Below are positions 11,248 through 19,648 of a DNA stretch of 64,000 nt, in pieces. Under the pieces are notes generated by a model. That model did not search any database. It was not told the origin of the DNA and worked only from the letters and a program-made list of their open reading frames with translations. Source of the DNA: Streptomyces noursei (lineage in GTDB: Bacteria > Actinomycetota > Actinomycetes > Streptomycetales > Streptomycetaceae); the NCBI RefSeq assembly GCF_001646665.1, contig NZ_LWBU01000179.1:192759-256758 (forward strand), in the 5' to 3' direction. Made by a program: the position numbers and the translations under genes. Numbering within the stretch: position 1 is the stretch's first letter; each line of letters opens with the position of its first letter.

Positions 11248-11972
11248 GAGTACGACCTCCGCTGGTCCGGAGCCGGGATCTGGGCGCCCTTGTACTCGAC
11301 GGGGATGCCGCCGAGGGGGTAGTCCTTGCGCTGCGGGAAGCCCTGCCAGTCGTCCGGCATCATGATCCGGGTGAGGGCGGGGTGGCCGTCGAAGACCAGG
11401 CCGAAGAAGTCGTACGTCTCGCGCTCGTGCCAGTCGTTGGTGGGGTAGACCGCGACGAGCGAGGGGACGTGCGGATCGGTGTCCGGGGCGGAGACCTCCA
11501 GCCGGATCAGCCGGCCGTGGGTGAGCGAGCGCAGGTGGTACACCGCGTGCAGTTCGCGGCCCTTGTCCCCGAGGTAGTGGACGCCGCTCACGCCCGTGCA
11601 GAGCTCGAAGCGCAGGGCGGGGTCGTCGCGCAGGGTGCGGGCGACGCGCACCAGGTGCTCGCGGGCGATGTGGAAGGTCAGCTCGTCGCGGTCGACGACC
11701 GTCTTCTCGATGGCGCTCGAAGGCAGGAGGCCCTGTTCCTCCAGGGCGCCCTCCAGTTCGTCCGCCACCTCGTCGAACCAGCCGCCGTAGGGGCGGGCGG
11801 CCGGGCCGGGCAGGCGCACGGAGCGGACGAGGCCGCCGTAGCCGGAGGTGTCGCCGCCGTTGTTCGCGCCGAACATGCCGCGCTGGACGCGGATCTCCTC
11901 GCCGTGCGAGCCGCGCTGTCCGGGCAGGTTCTGCGCGCCGAGGTCCTTGTCGGGGTTGGGCTGGTCGGTCAT
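11244..11972 (-). CDS. nuoC: NADH-quinone oxidoreductase subunit C
   Basis: Peripheral-arm subunit of 242 residues starting MTDQPNPDKDLGAQ; NuoC is separate from NuoD here, unlike the fused E. coli NuoCD. The conserved core WHERETYDFFGLVFDGHPALTRIMMPDDW and the terminal FPQRKDYPLGGIPVEY are clear. The ATG at 11972 overlaps the nuoB stop by 4 bases, so upstream in-frame sequence was rejected. Confidence 0.96.
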   Translation of the reverse strand: MTDQPNPDKDLGAQNLPGQRGSHGEEIRVQRGMFGANNGGDTSGYGGLVRSVRLPGPAARPYGGWFDEVADELEGALEEQGLLPSSAIEKTVVDRDELTFHIAREHLVRVARTLRDDPALRFELCTGVSGVHYLGDKGRELHAVYHLRSLTHGRLIRLEVSAPDTDPHVPSLVAVYPTNDWHERETYDFFGLVFDGHPALTRIMMPDDWQGFPQRKDYPLGGIPVEYKGAQIPAPDQRRSYS

Positions 11973-12523
11973 CGCAGCAGCCCCTTCATCTCGATCGTGG
12001 GCAGCGCCTTGAGCGCGGCCTCCTCCGCCTCGCGGGCCGCCTCCCGGGCGTTGACGCCGAGCTTGGAGCCCTGGATCTTCTGGTGGAGCTTGAGGATCGC
12101 GTCCATCAGCATCTCCGGACGCGGCGGGCAGCCCGGCAGATAGATGTCGACCGGGACGATGTGGTCGACACCCTGAACAATCGCGTAATTGTTGAACATG
12201 CCGCCCGAGGAGGCGCAAACCCCCATGGAGATGACCCACTTGGGGTTCGGCATCTGGTCGTAGACCTGGCGCAGGACGGGCGCCATCTTCTGGCTCACCC
12301 GGCCGGCCACGATCATCAGGTCGGCCTGGCGCGGCGAGCCGCGGAAGACCTCCATGCCGAAGCGCGCCAGGTCGTACCGCCCGGCGCCGGTCGTCATCAT
12401 CTCGATGGCGCAGCAGGCGAGGCCGAAGGTCGCGGGGAAGACGGACGCCTTGCGCACCCAGCCCGCGGCCTGTTCGACGGTCGTCAGCAGAAAACCGCTC
12501 GGCAGCTTCTCTTCGAGTCCCAT
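11969..12523 (-). CDS. nuoB: NADH-quinone oxidoreductase subunit B, cluster N2
   Basis: Carries cluster N2, the last [4Fe-4S] before quinone. Tandem cysteines C37-C38 (ACCAIEMM), a cysteine near residue 102 (SMGVCASSGG) and one near 132 (LPGCPPRPE) give the four ligands. The 184-residue length is normal. The N-terminus GLEEKLPSGFLLTTVE is the actinobacterial form. A 17-bp gap follows nuoA. Confidence 0.97.
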   Translation of the reverse strand: MGLEEKLPSGFLLTTVEQAAGWVRKASVFPATFGLACCAIEMMTTGAGRYDLARFGMEVFRGSPRQADLMIVAGRVSQKMAPVLRQVYDQMPNPKWVISMGVCASSGGMFNNYAIVQGVDHIVPVDIYLPGCPPRPEMLMDAILKLHQKIQGSKLGVNAREAAREAEEAALKALPTIEMKGLLR

Positions 12524-12540
12524 TGGTGCCCCTCAGCCCC

Positions 12541-12900
12541 TCAGTCCCATTCCAGGCCGCCGCGCCGCCACACGTACGCGTAGGCGACGAAGACGGTGAG
12601 CACGAAGAGCAGCATCTCCACGAGCCCGAAAAGCCCCAGGGCGTCGAAGCTGACGGCCCAGGGGTAGAGGAAGACGATCTCGATGTCGAAGACGATGAAG
12701 AGCATCGCCGTCAGGTAGTACTTGATGGGGAAGCGGCCCCCTCCGGCCGGAGTGGGCGTCGGCTCGATGCCGCACTCGTATGCCTGAAGCTTCGCCCGGT
12801 TGTACCTCTTTGGGCCGATAAGCGTGGCCATGACCACGGAGAAGATCGCAAACCCTGCCCCGAGGGCGCCGAGCACGAGGATGGGCGCGTAGGCATTCAC
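12541..12900 (-). CDS. nuoA: NADH-quinone oxidoreductase subunit A (first gene of the nuo operon)
   Basis: Membrane subunit of 119 residues with three helices and the conserved KLQAYECGIEP loop, whose cysteine lies near the quinone site. I chose GTG at 12900 (VNAYAPILVLG), preceded by GGAAGGAG, because this gives the normal family length; an ATG 26 codons upstream would add a non-conserved Arg-rich leader. It opens the operon, with about 690 bases of intergenic DNA before the divergent NlpC/P60 gene. Confidence 0.95.
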   Translation of the reverse strand: MNAYAPILVLGALGAGFAIFSVVMATLIGPKRYNRAKLQAYECGIEPTPTPAGGGRFPIKYYLTAMLFIVFDIEIVFLYPWAVSFDALGLFGLVEMLLFVLTVFVAYAYVWRRGGLEWD

Positions 12901-12978
12901 GCTCCTCGCTCCTTCCAGTCGTCCTTGACCGATGGACCGCACCGGGCACCGTCTCGCCGCCTCGCGAAGATCGCGCAT

Positions 12979-12996
12979 ATGTGAGGCAGTTCACAA
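12979..12996. promoter_or_regulatory. Putative Rex (redox) operator upstream of nuoA
   Basis: The sequence ATGTGAG-GCAG-TTCACAA matches the actinobacterial Rex operator TTGTGAA-n4-TTCACAA at 12 of 14 arm positions. It lies about 80 bases upstream of the nuoA start, where a repressor site is expected. Rex senses the NADH/NAD+ ratio in Streptomyces and controls respiratory genes. The match is seen; function here is inferred. Confidence 0.65.
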
Positions 12997-13340
12997 GCCC
13001 GACTGCTTCGCATCCTATGCCCGTCGATCTGTGATCTGCGACACGGGGTACGGCAACGCCTTTGTGATCTCCACCACCCGACGAAGGATCATGAATCACC
13101 GGCAGAGGTGATCTTCGTACCGCGCGTGTCCAGACACTCACAAGACGTGACATTTTCGGGGTGAGCGGCAGGTCAGAGGCGCCTCGCCCTATCAAGGGTT
13201 GGCCCGTACAGGCAAATTCGCCCTGGACCCTCACGGGTGATAAAGAGCCTCGCTTCACTCACGCGAGGGGCCGGCGGGGACCGAAGTGGACACGTGCGCG
13301 CTTTCACGATCTTCCGGGCATCCGCGACGGTGACCTCATT

Positions 13341-13354
13341 GTGACCTGTGTCAC
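13341..13354. promoter_or_regulatory. Crp-like palindrome upstream of the NlpC/P60 gene
   Basis: GTGACCTGTGTCAC is a perfect GTGA-n6-TCAC palindrome (GTGAC arms), the form of Crp/FNR-family sites. It lies about 240 bases upstream of the NlpC/P60 start and about 440 upstream of nuoA, so either gene could be the target. It is short enough to occur by chance. Confidence 0.4.
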
Positions 13355-13592
13355 GCCGGGAAGAGGGTAAGGAAAGCGGGCTTGGCCACCGGCGTGAAGG
13401 AGTGGTAAGCGGACGGCAATTCGGACGTTTCGCGGAAAACCCATGATCACGGCCCTGATCACCACAGTCCGCAATGTCCGTTACGGCGTCAATAAGGGGC
13501 ACACGGAAGCGGATTCACCGAATCCACGCGCAACTGTGGCGCAACACACGTTTCTTGATGGGAACCGTGAAGCCCTGATAGCGGTTGTACTC

Positions 13593-14438
13593 ATGTCCCA
13601 CACCGCTCACATACCCAGCCACCGGAAGCCCCGCCGGAGCGCTTCGAAGCTCGCGCTGCGGGCCGGAGTTGCCGGTGGCGTCCTCAGCACCATCGCGGTG
13701 GCCGGTGCTGCCGGGCCGGCGAACGCCGAGCCGGTGACCGAGACCATCGAGATGCCCACCCTCAACGCGGACCTGTCCGCGGACCTGTCGAGCGCCGTGG
13801 CCGCCTCCGCCGAGGCGACCCAGCAGATCGCGCTCGACCAGGAGCTGCAGGCCCAGGAGGACGCCGCGGCCGCCAAGGCCGCGAAGGAGGCCAAGAAGGC
13901 CAAGGCCGAGGCCGAGCGCAAGGCGGAGGCCGCCGAGGCCGAGCGCAAGGCCGAGGCGAAGGCCCAGGCCGAGGCCGCCGAGCGCGCCTCCCGCTCCGCC
14001 GAGCGCACCACGCTCTCCGCGTCCGCCGACTCCTCCTCCGACGAGGACGGCGGCAGCTCCTCCTACGACGCGGGCCAGGCCACCGGCTCCGCCGCGGCGA
14101 TCGTGGCCTTCGCGCGCGCCCAGGTCGGCGACGCCTACGTCATGGGCAGCACCGGCCCCAACTCGTGGGACTGCTCCGGGCTGGTCCAGGCCGCCTACCG
14201 CCAGGCCGGCATCGAGCTTCCGCGCGTCTCCGGCGACCAGTCGAGCCGCGGCACCTCGGTGTCGCTGGACAACCTGCAGCCGGGCGACATCCTGTACTGG
14301 GGCAGCAGGAGCAACTCGTACCACGTCGCCATCTACGTGGGCGGTGGCATGTTCGTCGGCGCGCAGAACCCCGGCACCGGCGTCGTCGAGCGGTCGCTCG
14401 ACTACGACCCGCCGTCCGGCGCGGTCCGCGTGCTCTGA
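13593..14438 (+). CDS. Secreted NlpC/P60-family peptidoglycan endopeptidase
   Basis: A 281-residue exported cell-wall hydrolase. A twin-arginine-rich, long Streptomyces-type signal peptide covers about residues 1-45 (cleavage near ANA-EP). A helical Ala/Lys/Glu segment of about 65 residues follows (coiled-coil-like), then a Ser-rich linker, and the NlpC/P60 domain from about residue 165 to the end. The catalytic cysteine is C194 in SWDCSGL and the histidine is in YHVAIYVG. I chose the ATG at 13593 for the signal peptide; no strong ribosome site is visible. It reads toward a BenE-like gene and overlaps its 3' end. Confidence 0.92.
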   Translation: MSHTAHIPSHRKPRRSASKLALRAGVAGGVLSTIAVAGAAGPANAEPVTETIEMPTLNADLSADLSSAVAASAEATQQIALDQELQAQEDAAAAKAAKEAKKAKAEAERKAEAAEAERKAEAKAQAEAAERASRSAERTTLSASADSSSDEDGGSSSYDAGQATGSAAAIVAFARAQVGDAYVMGSTGPNSWDCSGLVQAAYRQAGIELPRVSGDQSSRGTSVSLDNLQPGDILYWGSRSNSYHVAIYVGGGMFVGAQNPGTGVVERSLDYDPPSGAVRVL

Positions 14439-15688
14439 GGCGTACGCACAGGGCTTGAAGGGCCGTCGCTCCCCCGCTCGGGGAGGGAGCGACGGCCCTT
14501 CGGTGTGCCCGCGCGCAGCACGCAGTGGGCGGCGACCCCGGCGATCAGCCCCCAGAACGGCGAGCCGATCCCGGCGATCGTGACACCCGACGCGGTGGCC
14601 AGGAACGTGATGACGGAGGCCTCCCGGTCGCGTTCGTCGGCGACCGTACGGGCCAGGCTGCCCGCGATCGAGCCGAGCAGCGCCACCCCGGCGAGCGTGG
14701 CGACCAGGGCGTCCGGCAGCCCGGTGAACAGCGCCACCAGCGTGGAGCCGAAGCAGCCGACCACCAGGTACCCGGCCCCGCACGTCACCCCGGCGATCCA
14801 GCGCCTGGCCGGGTCCGGGTGCGCGTCCGGCCCGGTGCAGATCGCCGCCGTGATGGCGGCCGGGTTCACCGCGTGCGACCCGAACGGCGCGAGGAGCACC
14901 GACACCACGCCCGTCGTCCCGCACACCACCCGGCTGTCCGGCCGGTACCCGGCCGCCTCCAGCACGGCGATGCCCGGTGCGTACTGCCCCGCCAGCGTGG
15001 CCACCAGCAGCGGCACGCCGATCCCCACGAGCGCCCCGGCCGAGAACTGCGGCACCGTCAGGTGCGGCACCGCGAGGCCCAGCCCCGGCAGGTCCACCCG
15101 CAGGTCCCCGCCCGCGGCCGCCACCGCCAGCCCGGCCACCAGCGCGCACACCACCGCGTACGTCGGTGCCAGGCGCCGGGCCGCCAGGTACGCCGCCAGC
15201 ATCGCGCCCGCGAGCAGCGGGGCCGCGCGCACCGAGGTGAAGACGGCCGTGCCGAAGGAGAACAGCGTCCCGGCGAGCATCGCCGCCACCACACCGGCCG
15301 GGATGCGGGCCATCACCCGGGCGAAGACCCCCGTCACCGTGAGCGCGGTCGCGGCCACCCCCGCCGCCAGGAACGCGCCGACCGCCTCGGCGTAGCCGTG
15401 CTGCGGCAGGGCGGTCACCAGGATCGCGGCGCCCGGCGTGGAGAACGCGGTGATGACCGGGGCGCGGCTCCACCAGCTCAGGCCCACGCACGTGACGCCC
15501 GCGCCGACGGAGACGGCCCACACCCACGACGAGGTCTCGGCCCGCGAGAGCCCCGCCGCCGACGCGGCCGCCAGGACGAGCGCCAGCGGTCCCGCGTAGG
15601 AGACCACCATGGCGACCGTCCCGGCGGTCACCGCCGACAGGGGCAGTGCCCCACCGGTGCGTATCGGCCCGCGCGGTCCACTGATCAT
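14402..15688 (-). CDS. BenE-family transporter (benzoate/proton symporter-like)
   Basis: A 428-residue membrane protein with about twelve hydrophobic helices. The order of segments, including SWWSRAPVITAFSTPGAAIL near residues 70-90 and FGSHAVNPAAITAAICTGPDAHPDPARRW, fits the BenE family, whose known members import benzoate with protons. The true substrate is unknown and there are no aromatic-degradation genes nearby. The frame runs through a strong terminator hairpin and ends inside the facing NlpC gene, so its last 30 residues are probably non-essential. The ATG at 15688 was preferred; a GTG six codons upstream is possible. Confidence 0.8.
   Translation of the reverse strand: MISGPRGPIRTGGALPLSAVTAGTVAMVVSYAGPLALVLAAASAAGLSRAETSSWVWAVSVGAGVTCVGLSWWSRAPVITAFSTPGAAILVTALPQHGYAEAVGAFLAAGVAATALTVTGVFARVMARIPAGVVAAMLAGTLFSFGTAVFTSVRAAPLLAGAMLAAYLAARRLAPTYAVVCALVAGLAVAAAGGDLRVDLPGLGLAVPHLTVPQFSAGALVGIGVPLLVATLAGQYAPGIAVLEAAGYRPDSRVVCGTTGVVSVLLAPFGSHAVNPAAITAAICTGPDAHPDPARRWIAGVTCGAGYLVVGCFGSTLVALFTGLPDALVATLAGVALLGSIAGSLARTVADERDREASVITFLATASGVTIAGIGSPFWGLIAGVAAHCVLRAGTPKGRRSLPERGSDGPSSPVRTPQSTRTAPDGGS
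14458..14500. terminator. Strong bidirectional terminator, inside the BenE coding frame
   Basis: Two 16-base arms (14458-14473 and 14485-14500) pair perfectly around an 11-base loop. It lies 20 bases after the NlpC/P60 stop and serves as its terminator. The same DNA is coding on the minus strand for the BenE-like C-terminus. Confidence 0.8.
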
Positions 15689-15711
15689 GGGCTCATCGTG
15701 CCGTACCCCGG

Positions 15712-16590
15712 TCAGGGCCGGCGGAACGCGTCCACCAGACGGGCATAGCTGTCGCCGCCGTTGCCCTCCGCGACGGCCTTCGCCATCAGCTCCCGGTGGA
15801 ACTCCGGCAGCCGCCCGTCGACGCCGCGCTCCCGGCCCGCGTGCAGCAGGTGCTCGACGGCGGCGAGCTGGACGTCGATGGTGGCGTCGTCGCCCGGGTA
15901 GTGACCGGCGTCGATCTGACCGGCGTACCGGTCCAGGAAGCCGCCCACGGTCGTCAGCCAGCGGAGCGCGACCGGGGTGAACGTGCCCGCCGCCACCCCG
16001 TCGGCGCCGACCAGGGCAGTGGCGTGCAGCCAGCCGCCGAACACCGACCACATCAGACCCAGCAGCCCCGCGTCGTACAGCGAGGCGAGACCGGCGTCGG
16101 CCCCCAGGTCGATCGGGTCGCCCAGGACCGCCAGGGTCCCGCGGTGCGCGGCCAGCGCCTCCGGCGAGCCGCTGTAGAGGATCATGCTCGTCGGCAGCCC
16201 CACGCCCTCCGGCGTCGTCATGATGCCGCCGTCCAGGTAGGCGATGCCGTGCCCGGCCGCCCAGGCGGCCGTCTCGCGGGCCTGCTCCGGGGACCCGGAC
16301 GTCAGATTGACCAGGGTGCGGCCGGCGAGCTGCCCGGCGACCGGTTCGAGCAGCGCCGTCACGGCCGCGTGGTCCAGGACGCAGACCACCAGCAGGTCGC
16401 TCGCGGTGACCGCGTCGGCGACCGTGTCCGCGCGCAGCGCCCCCCGGGCGACCAGGGCGTCGGCCTTGCCGGGGGTGCGGTTCCAGACGGTGGTGGGGTG
16501 GCCCGCGGCGAGGAGGGCACCGGCAAGTGCCGAGCCCATCCGGCCCAGGCCGAGGACGGTGACGGGTGTTTCGGTGTGTTCCATCTTCAT
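15712..16590 (-). CDS. NAD(P)-dependent oxidoreductase, imine-reductase-like
   Basis: A 292-residue member of the 6-phosphogluconate/beta-hydroxyacid dehydrogenase superfamily. The N-terminal Rossmann motif is GLGRMGSALAGALLAAGH, followed by TVWNRTPGKA, the NADPH-type loop common in imine reductases. The inter-domain helix contains LASLYDAGLLGLMW; the aspartate there is at the position used as the proton donor in R-type imine reductases. The lysine typical of hydroxyacid dehydrogenases is not evident. The gene is 23 bases from benE and divergent from the GlxA-type regulator. Substrate unknown. Confidence 0.75.
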   Translation of the reverse strand: MKMEHTETPVTVLGLGRMGSALAGALLAAGHPTTVWNRTPGKADALVARGALRADTVADAVTASDLLVVCVLDHAAVTALLEPVAGQLAGRTLVNLTSGSPEQARETAAWAAGHGIAYLDGGIMTTPEGVGLPTSMILYSGSPEALAAHRGTLAVLGDPIDLGADAGLASLYDAGLLGLMWSVFGGWLHATALVGADGVAAGTFTPVALRWLTTVGGFLDRYAGQIDAGHYPGDDATIDVQLAAVEHLLHAGRERGVDGRLPEFHRELMAKAVAEGNGGDSYARLVDAFRRP

Positions 16591-16685
16591 GATCGTCAGA
16601 CTCGCAGCGGGCCGCCCGCGCCGACAGTGGCAGGACTGCCCACCTCCGCAAAATTCCTGCCGCCGCCCGTCGTAGGGTCGGATCC

Positions 16686-17696
16686 ATGAGCCAGGGCCCC
16701 GGAACGGTCGCCGTCGCCGTCCTCCAGAACGACGGCATCTCCCCCTGGGAGATGTACGAACTCACCATCGCCTGCACCGTGTTCGGCATCCCCCAGCCCG
16801 ACCTCACCGACCCCTGGTACGAGCTGCGCCTGTGCGGCACCGGCACCCCAGCGACCGGACCGGGGTTCTCGCTGCGCACCGAACACGGCCTGGACGCGCT
16901 CGTGGGCGCCGGCACCGTGATCGTGCCGTCGGTGCCCGACGCGGTCGTGGAGGAGGGCGAGGAGGTGCCGGCCGAGCTGGTCGAGGCGCTGCGCGCGGCC
17001 GCCGCCTCCGGAGCCCGGATGGTCTCCCTGTGCACCGGCGCCTTCGCGCTCGCCGCCGCCGGGCTCCTCGACGGCCGCCGCGCCACCGCCCACTGGCAGC
17101 ACACCGCCGAACTGGCCGCCCGGCACCCGGCCGTGACCGTCGACGACTCGGTCCTCTACACCGACGAGGGCACGGTCCTCACCAGCGCCGGCGCCACCGC
17201 CGCGCTCGACCTGTGCCTGCACCTGGTACGCCGCGACCTGGGCGCCCGGATCGCGGGCCAGGTCGCCCGGCGCCTCGTCGTGCCCGCCCACCGCACCGGC
17301 GGCCAGGCCCAGTTCATCGACGCGCCGCTGCCGCCCGGCGACGACGACAGCCTGGGCCCCGTGCTCCAGTGGGCCACGGAGCACCTCGCCGAGCCGCTGA
17401 CCGTGGAGGACCTGGCCCGCCGGGCCCGGATGAGTCCGCGCACCTTCCACCGCCGGCTGCACGAGTGCACCGGCACCACCCCGCTCCAGTGGCTGCTCCA
17501 GCAGCGCATCGCCCGCGCCCAGACGCTGCTGGAGTCCACCGACCTGCCCGTCGAGCGGATCGGCGCCGGCAGCGGCCTGGGCACGGCGGCGAACCTGCGC
17601 CGCCACTTCACGCGGACGGTCGGGGTCTCCCCCACCGACTACCGCAGGGCGTTCCGGGCCGTCAGGCCTTCGGGGCGACCTTCGACAGACCGTTGA
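16686..17696 (+). CDS. GlxA-family transcriptional regulator (DJ-1/PfpI-like plus AraC domains)
   Basis: A 336-residue regulator. Residues 1-170 form a DJ-1/PfpI (class I amidotransferase-like) domain with the nucleophile-elbow sequence SLCTGAFALAAAGLL. Residues about 215-325 carry two AraC helix-turn-helix units (LTVEDLARRARMSPRTFHRRL and the second near IGAGSGLGTAANLRRHF). It faces away from the imine-reductase-like gene across 95 bases and probably controls it. Its 3' end overlaps the facing reductase gene by 35 bases. Confidence 0.88.
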   Translation: MSQGPGTVAVAVLQNDGISPWEMYELTIACTVFGIPQPDLTDPWYELRLCGTGTPATGPGFSLRTEHGLDALVGAGTVIVPSVPDAVVEEGEEVPAELVEALRAAAASGARMVSLCTGAFALAAAGLLDGRRATAHWQHTAELAARHPAVTVDDSVLYTDEGTVLTSAGATAALDLCLHLVRRDLGARIAGQVARRLVVPAHRTGGQAQFIDAPLPPGDDDSLGPVLQWATEHLAEPLTVEDLARRARMSPRTFHRRLHECTGTTPLQWLLQQRIARAQTLLESTDLPVERIGAGSGLGTAANLRRHFTRTVGVSPTDYRRAFRAVRPSGRPSTDR

Positions 17697-18954
17697 TGAT
17701 GCGGTCCATCGCGTCACCGCCGGTCGGGTCGGTGAGGTTCGCCAGCATCTTCAGCGTGAACTTCATCAGCAGCGGGTGGGTCAGACCGCGCTGGGTGGCG
17801 ATCTTCATGACCTTCGGGTTGCCGATCAGCTTCACGAAGGCGCGGCCCAGCGTGTAGTAGCCGCCGTAGGTGTCCTTGAGGATCTTCGGGTAGTTGTGCA
17901 GGGCCAGTTCGCGCTGCGCCGGGGTCGCGCGGGCGTGCGCCTGGACGATGACGTCCGCGGCGATCTGCCCGGATTCCATGGCGTAGGCGATGCCCTCGCC
18001 GTTGAACGGGTTGACCAGGCCGCCCGCGTCGCCGACCAGCAGCAGGCCGCGCGTGTAGTGCGGCTGCCGGTTGAACGCCATGGGCAGCGCGGCGCCACGG
18101 ATCGGGCCGGTCATGTTCTCGGGGACGTACCCCCAGTCCTCCGGCATCGAGGCGCACCAGGCCTTCAGCACCTCGCGCCAGTCCAGCTCCTTGAACGAGT
18201 CGGAGGTGTTGAGGACGCCGAGACCGACGTTGGACGTGCCGTCGCCCATGCCGAAGATCCAGCCGTAGCCGGGCAGCAGCCGGTCCTCGCCGGGACCGCG
18301 CCGGTCCCACAGCTCCAGCCAGGACTCCAGGTAGTCGTCGTCGTGGCGGGGGCTGGTGAAGTACGTCCGGACGGCGACGCCCATCGGCCGGTCCTCGCGC
18401 CGGTGCAGGCCCATGGCGAGCGACAGGCGCGTGGAGTTGCCGTCGGCGGCGACGACGAGCGGCGCGTGGAAGGTCACCTCGCGCTTCTCCTCGCCCAGCC
18501 GGGCCTGCACACCGGTGATCCGGCCGGTGCGGTCGTCGACGATCGGCGCGCCCACGTTGCACCGCTCGTACAGCCGCGCGCCGGCCTTCTGGGCCTGGCG
18601 GGCCAGCTGCTCGTCGAAGTCGTCGCGCTTGCGGACCAGGCCGTAGTCCGGGTAGCTGGCCAGGTCCGGCCAGTCGAGCTGGAGCCGGACGCCGCCGCCG
18701 ATGATGCGCAGCCCCTTGTTGCGGAGCCAGCCCGCCTCCTCGGAGATGTCGATGCCCATGGCGACCAGCTGCTTGGTGGCGCGGGGCGTCAGACCGTCGC
18801 CGCAGACCTTCTCGCGCGGGAACGCGGTCTTCTCCAGGAGCAGGACGTCCAGGCCGGCCTTGGCGAGGTAGTACGCGGTCGTCGAGCCGGCCGGACCGGC
18901 CCCGACGACGATCACATCCGCGGTGTGTTCGGAGAGGGGCTGCTGCTCGGTCAC
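17662..18954 (-). CDS. Geranylgeranyl-reductase-family FAD-dependent oxidoreductase, probable menaquinone side-chain reductase
   Basis: A 430-residue flavoprotein with the dinucleotide motif VVGAGPAGSTTAYYLAKAGLDVLLLEK at residues 15-40, the GGR-family CGDGLTPRATKQL loop near 51, and a late FAD motif LLVGDAGGLVNPFNGEGIAYAMESG. Family members hydrogenate isoprenoid double bonds; mycobacterial homologues reduce menaquinone tails. The surrounding menaquinone genes support that role here, but specificity is inferred. Its 3' end overlaps the facing regulator gene by 35 bases. Confidence 0.85.
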   Translation of the reverse strand: MTEQQPLSEHTADVIVVGAGPAGSTTAYYLAKAGLDVLLLEKTAFPREKVCGDGLTPRATKQLVAMGIDISEEAGWLRNKGLRIIGGGVRLQLDWPDLASYPDYGLVRKRDDFDEQLARQAQKAGARLYERCNVGAPIVDDRTGRITGVQARLGEEKREVTFHAPLVVAADGNSTRLSLAMGLHRREDRPMGVAVRTYFTSPRHDDDYLESWLELWDRRGPGEDRLLPGYGWIFGMGDGTSNVGLGVLNTSDSFKELDWREVLKAWCASMPEDWGYVPENMTGPIRGAALPMAFNRQPHYTRGLLLVGDAGGLVNPFNGEGIAYAMESGQIAADVIVQAHARATPAQRELALHNYPKILKDTYGGYYTLGRAFVKLIGNPKVMKIATQRGLTHPLLMKFTLKMLANLTDPTGGDAMDRIINGLSKVAPKA

Positions 18955-19052
18955 GGCGGGGTCTCCCGAATACTCGAAATTGCGTACCGGACGGCACAGG
19001 ACGTGTGCAGTCTATGGGGACGTACCGATCACCGAGCCGAAGGGCCACCCCG

Positions 19053-19622
19053 ATGACCGAGCTGCTGCCCGCCGCCGTCGAGCCCGTCGTCCGGCTGCGC
19101 GTACCGACGGACGAGGACGCGTACGCCTGGCACCGGGTCTTCGACGATCCGGAGGTCATGGCGTTCTTCCAGGGCGGTCCTGCCGAGCTGTCCGTCTACC
19201 ACGAGTTCACCGCCCGTCAGCGCCGGCACGACGCCGAGTTGGGCTTCTGCCTGTGGACCCTGCTGGACGGGGACGGTGAGGTCATCGGCTTCACGGGCGC
19301 GCAGCCGTGGCCGCACGCCTGGGGCCCGGCCGGCGAGATCGAGATCGGCTGGCGGCTGGCGCGGTCCGCGTGGGGCAAGGGGTACGCGACGGCCGCCGCC
19401 CGCGTCACCCTGGAGCGGCTGCGGGCGGCGGGGGTGGAGCGGGTGGTCGCCATGGTGAACACCCGCAACGAGCGGTCGGTGGCGGTGACGCGGCGGCTCG
19501 GCATGACGCGGGCGGAGACGTACGCCATCCCCGGCAGCGGCGGCCAGGAGGGCCACTGCTTCCGCCTGGACCTCTCCGCCGGGCCGCTCACGCTCCCGGC
19601 CGGCCGGCCGGGAGCGGTCTAG
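19053..19622 (+). CDS. GNAT-family N-acetyltransferase
   Basis: A 189-residue acetyltransferase of the RimJ/RimL-like type: EIEIGWRLARSAWGKGYATAAARVTLE holds the acetyl-CoA loop (W-G-K-G-Y-A-T), followed by VVAMVNTRNERSVAVTRRLGM. The start MTELLPAAVEP is preferred over an ATG 16 codons upstream because the conserved fold begins right after it. Acceptor unknown. It is divergent from the GGR-type gene by 98 bases. Confidence 0.85.
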   Translation: MTELLPAAVEPVVRLRVPTDEDAYAWHRVFDDPEVMAFFQGGPAELSVYHEFTARQRRHDAELGFCLWTLLDGDGEVIGFTGAQPWPHAWGPAGEIEIGWRLARSAWGKGYATAAARVTLERLRAAGVERVVAMVNTRNERSVAVTRRLGMTRAETYAIPGSGGQEGHCFRLDLSAGPLTLPAGRPGAV

Positions 19623-19648
19623 GAGGTCGGCACGACCGGGGGCGTGCC

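Larger units (their letters stand above)
12901..13592. other. Divergent intergenic region between nuoA and the NlpC/P60 gene
   Basis: No gene is supported in these 692 bases; open frames on both strands have no conserved look. It must hold the nuo promoter (minus) and the NlpC promoter (plus). Visible elements are a Rex-like operator at 12979-12996, a Crp-like palindrome at 13341-13354, a short stem-loop CCTCGC/GCGAGG near 13250-13267, and a TGATCA-x6-TGATCA repeat near 13444-13461. I could not assign -10/-35 boxes with confidence. Confidence 0.6.

Noticed and set aside
13173..13502. 109-codon minus-strand frame in the nuoA/NlpC gap
   Set aside because: No ribosome site, no conserved segments, and it covers regulatory-looking palindromes.
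13355..13592. Cyclic di-AMP (ydaO-type) riboswitch before the NlpC/P60 gene
   Set aside because: Such switches precede some Streptomyces cell-wall hydrolases, but I could not find the conserved GC-rich core or pseudoknot elements here.
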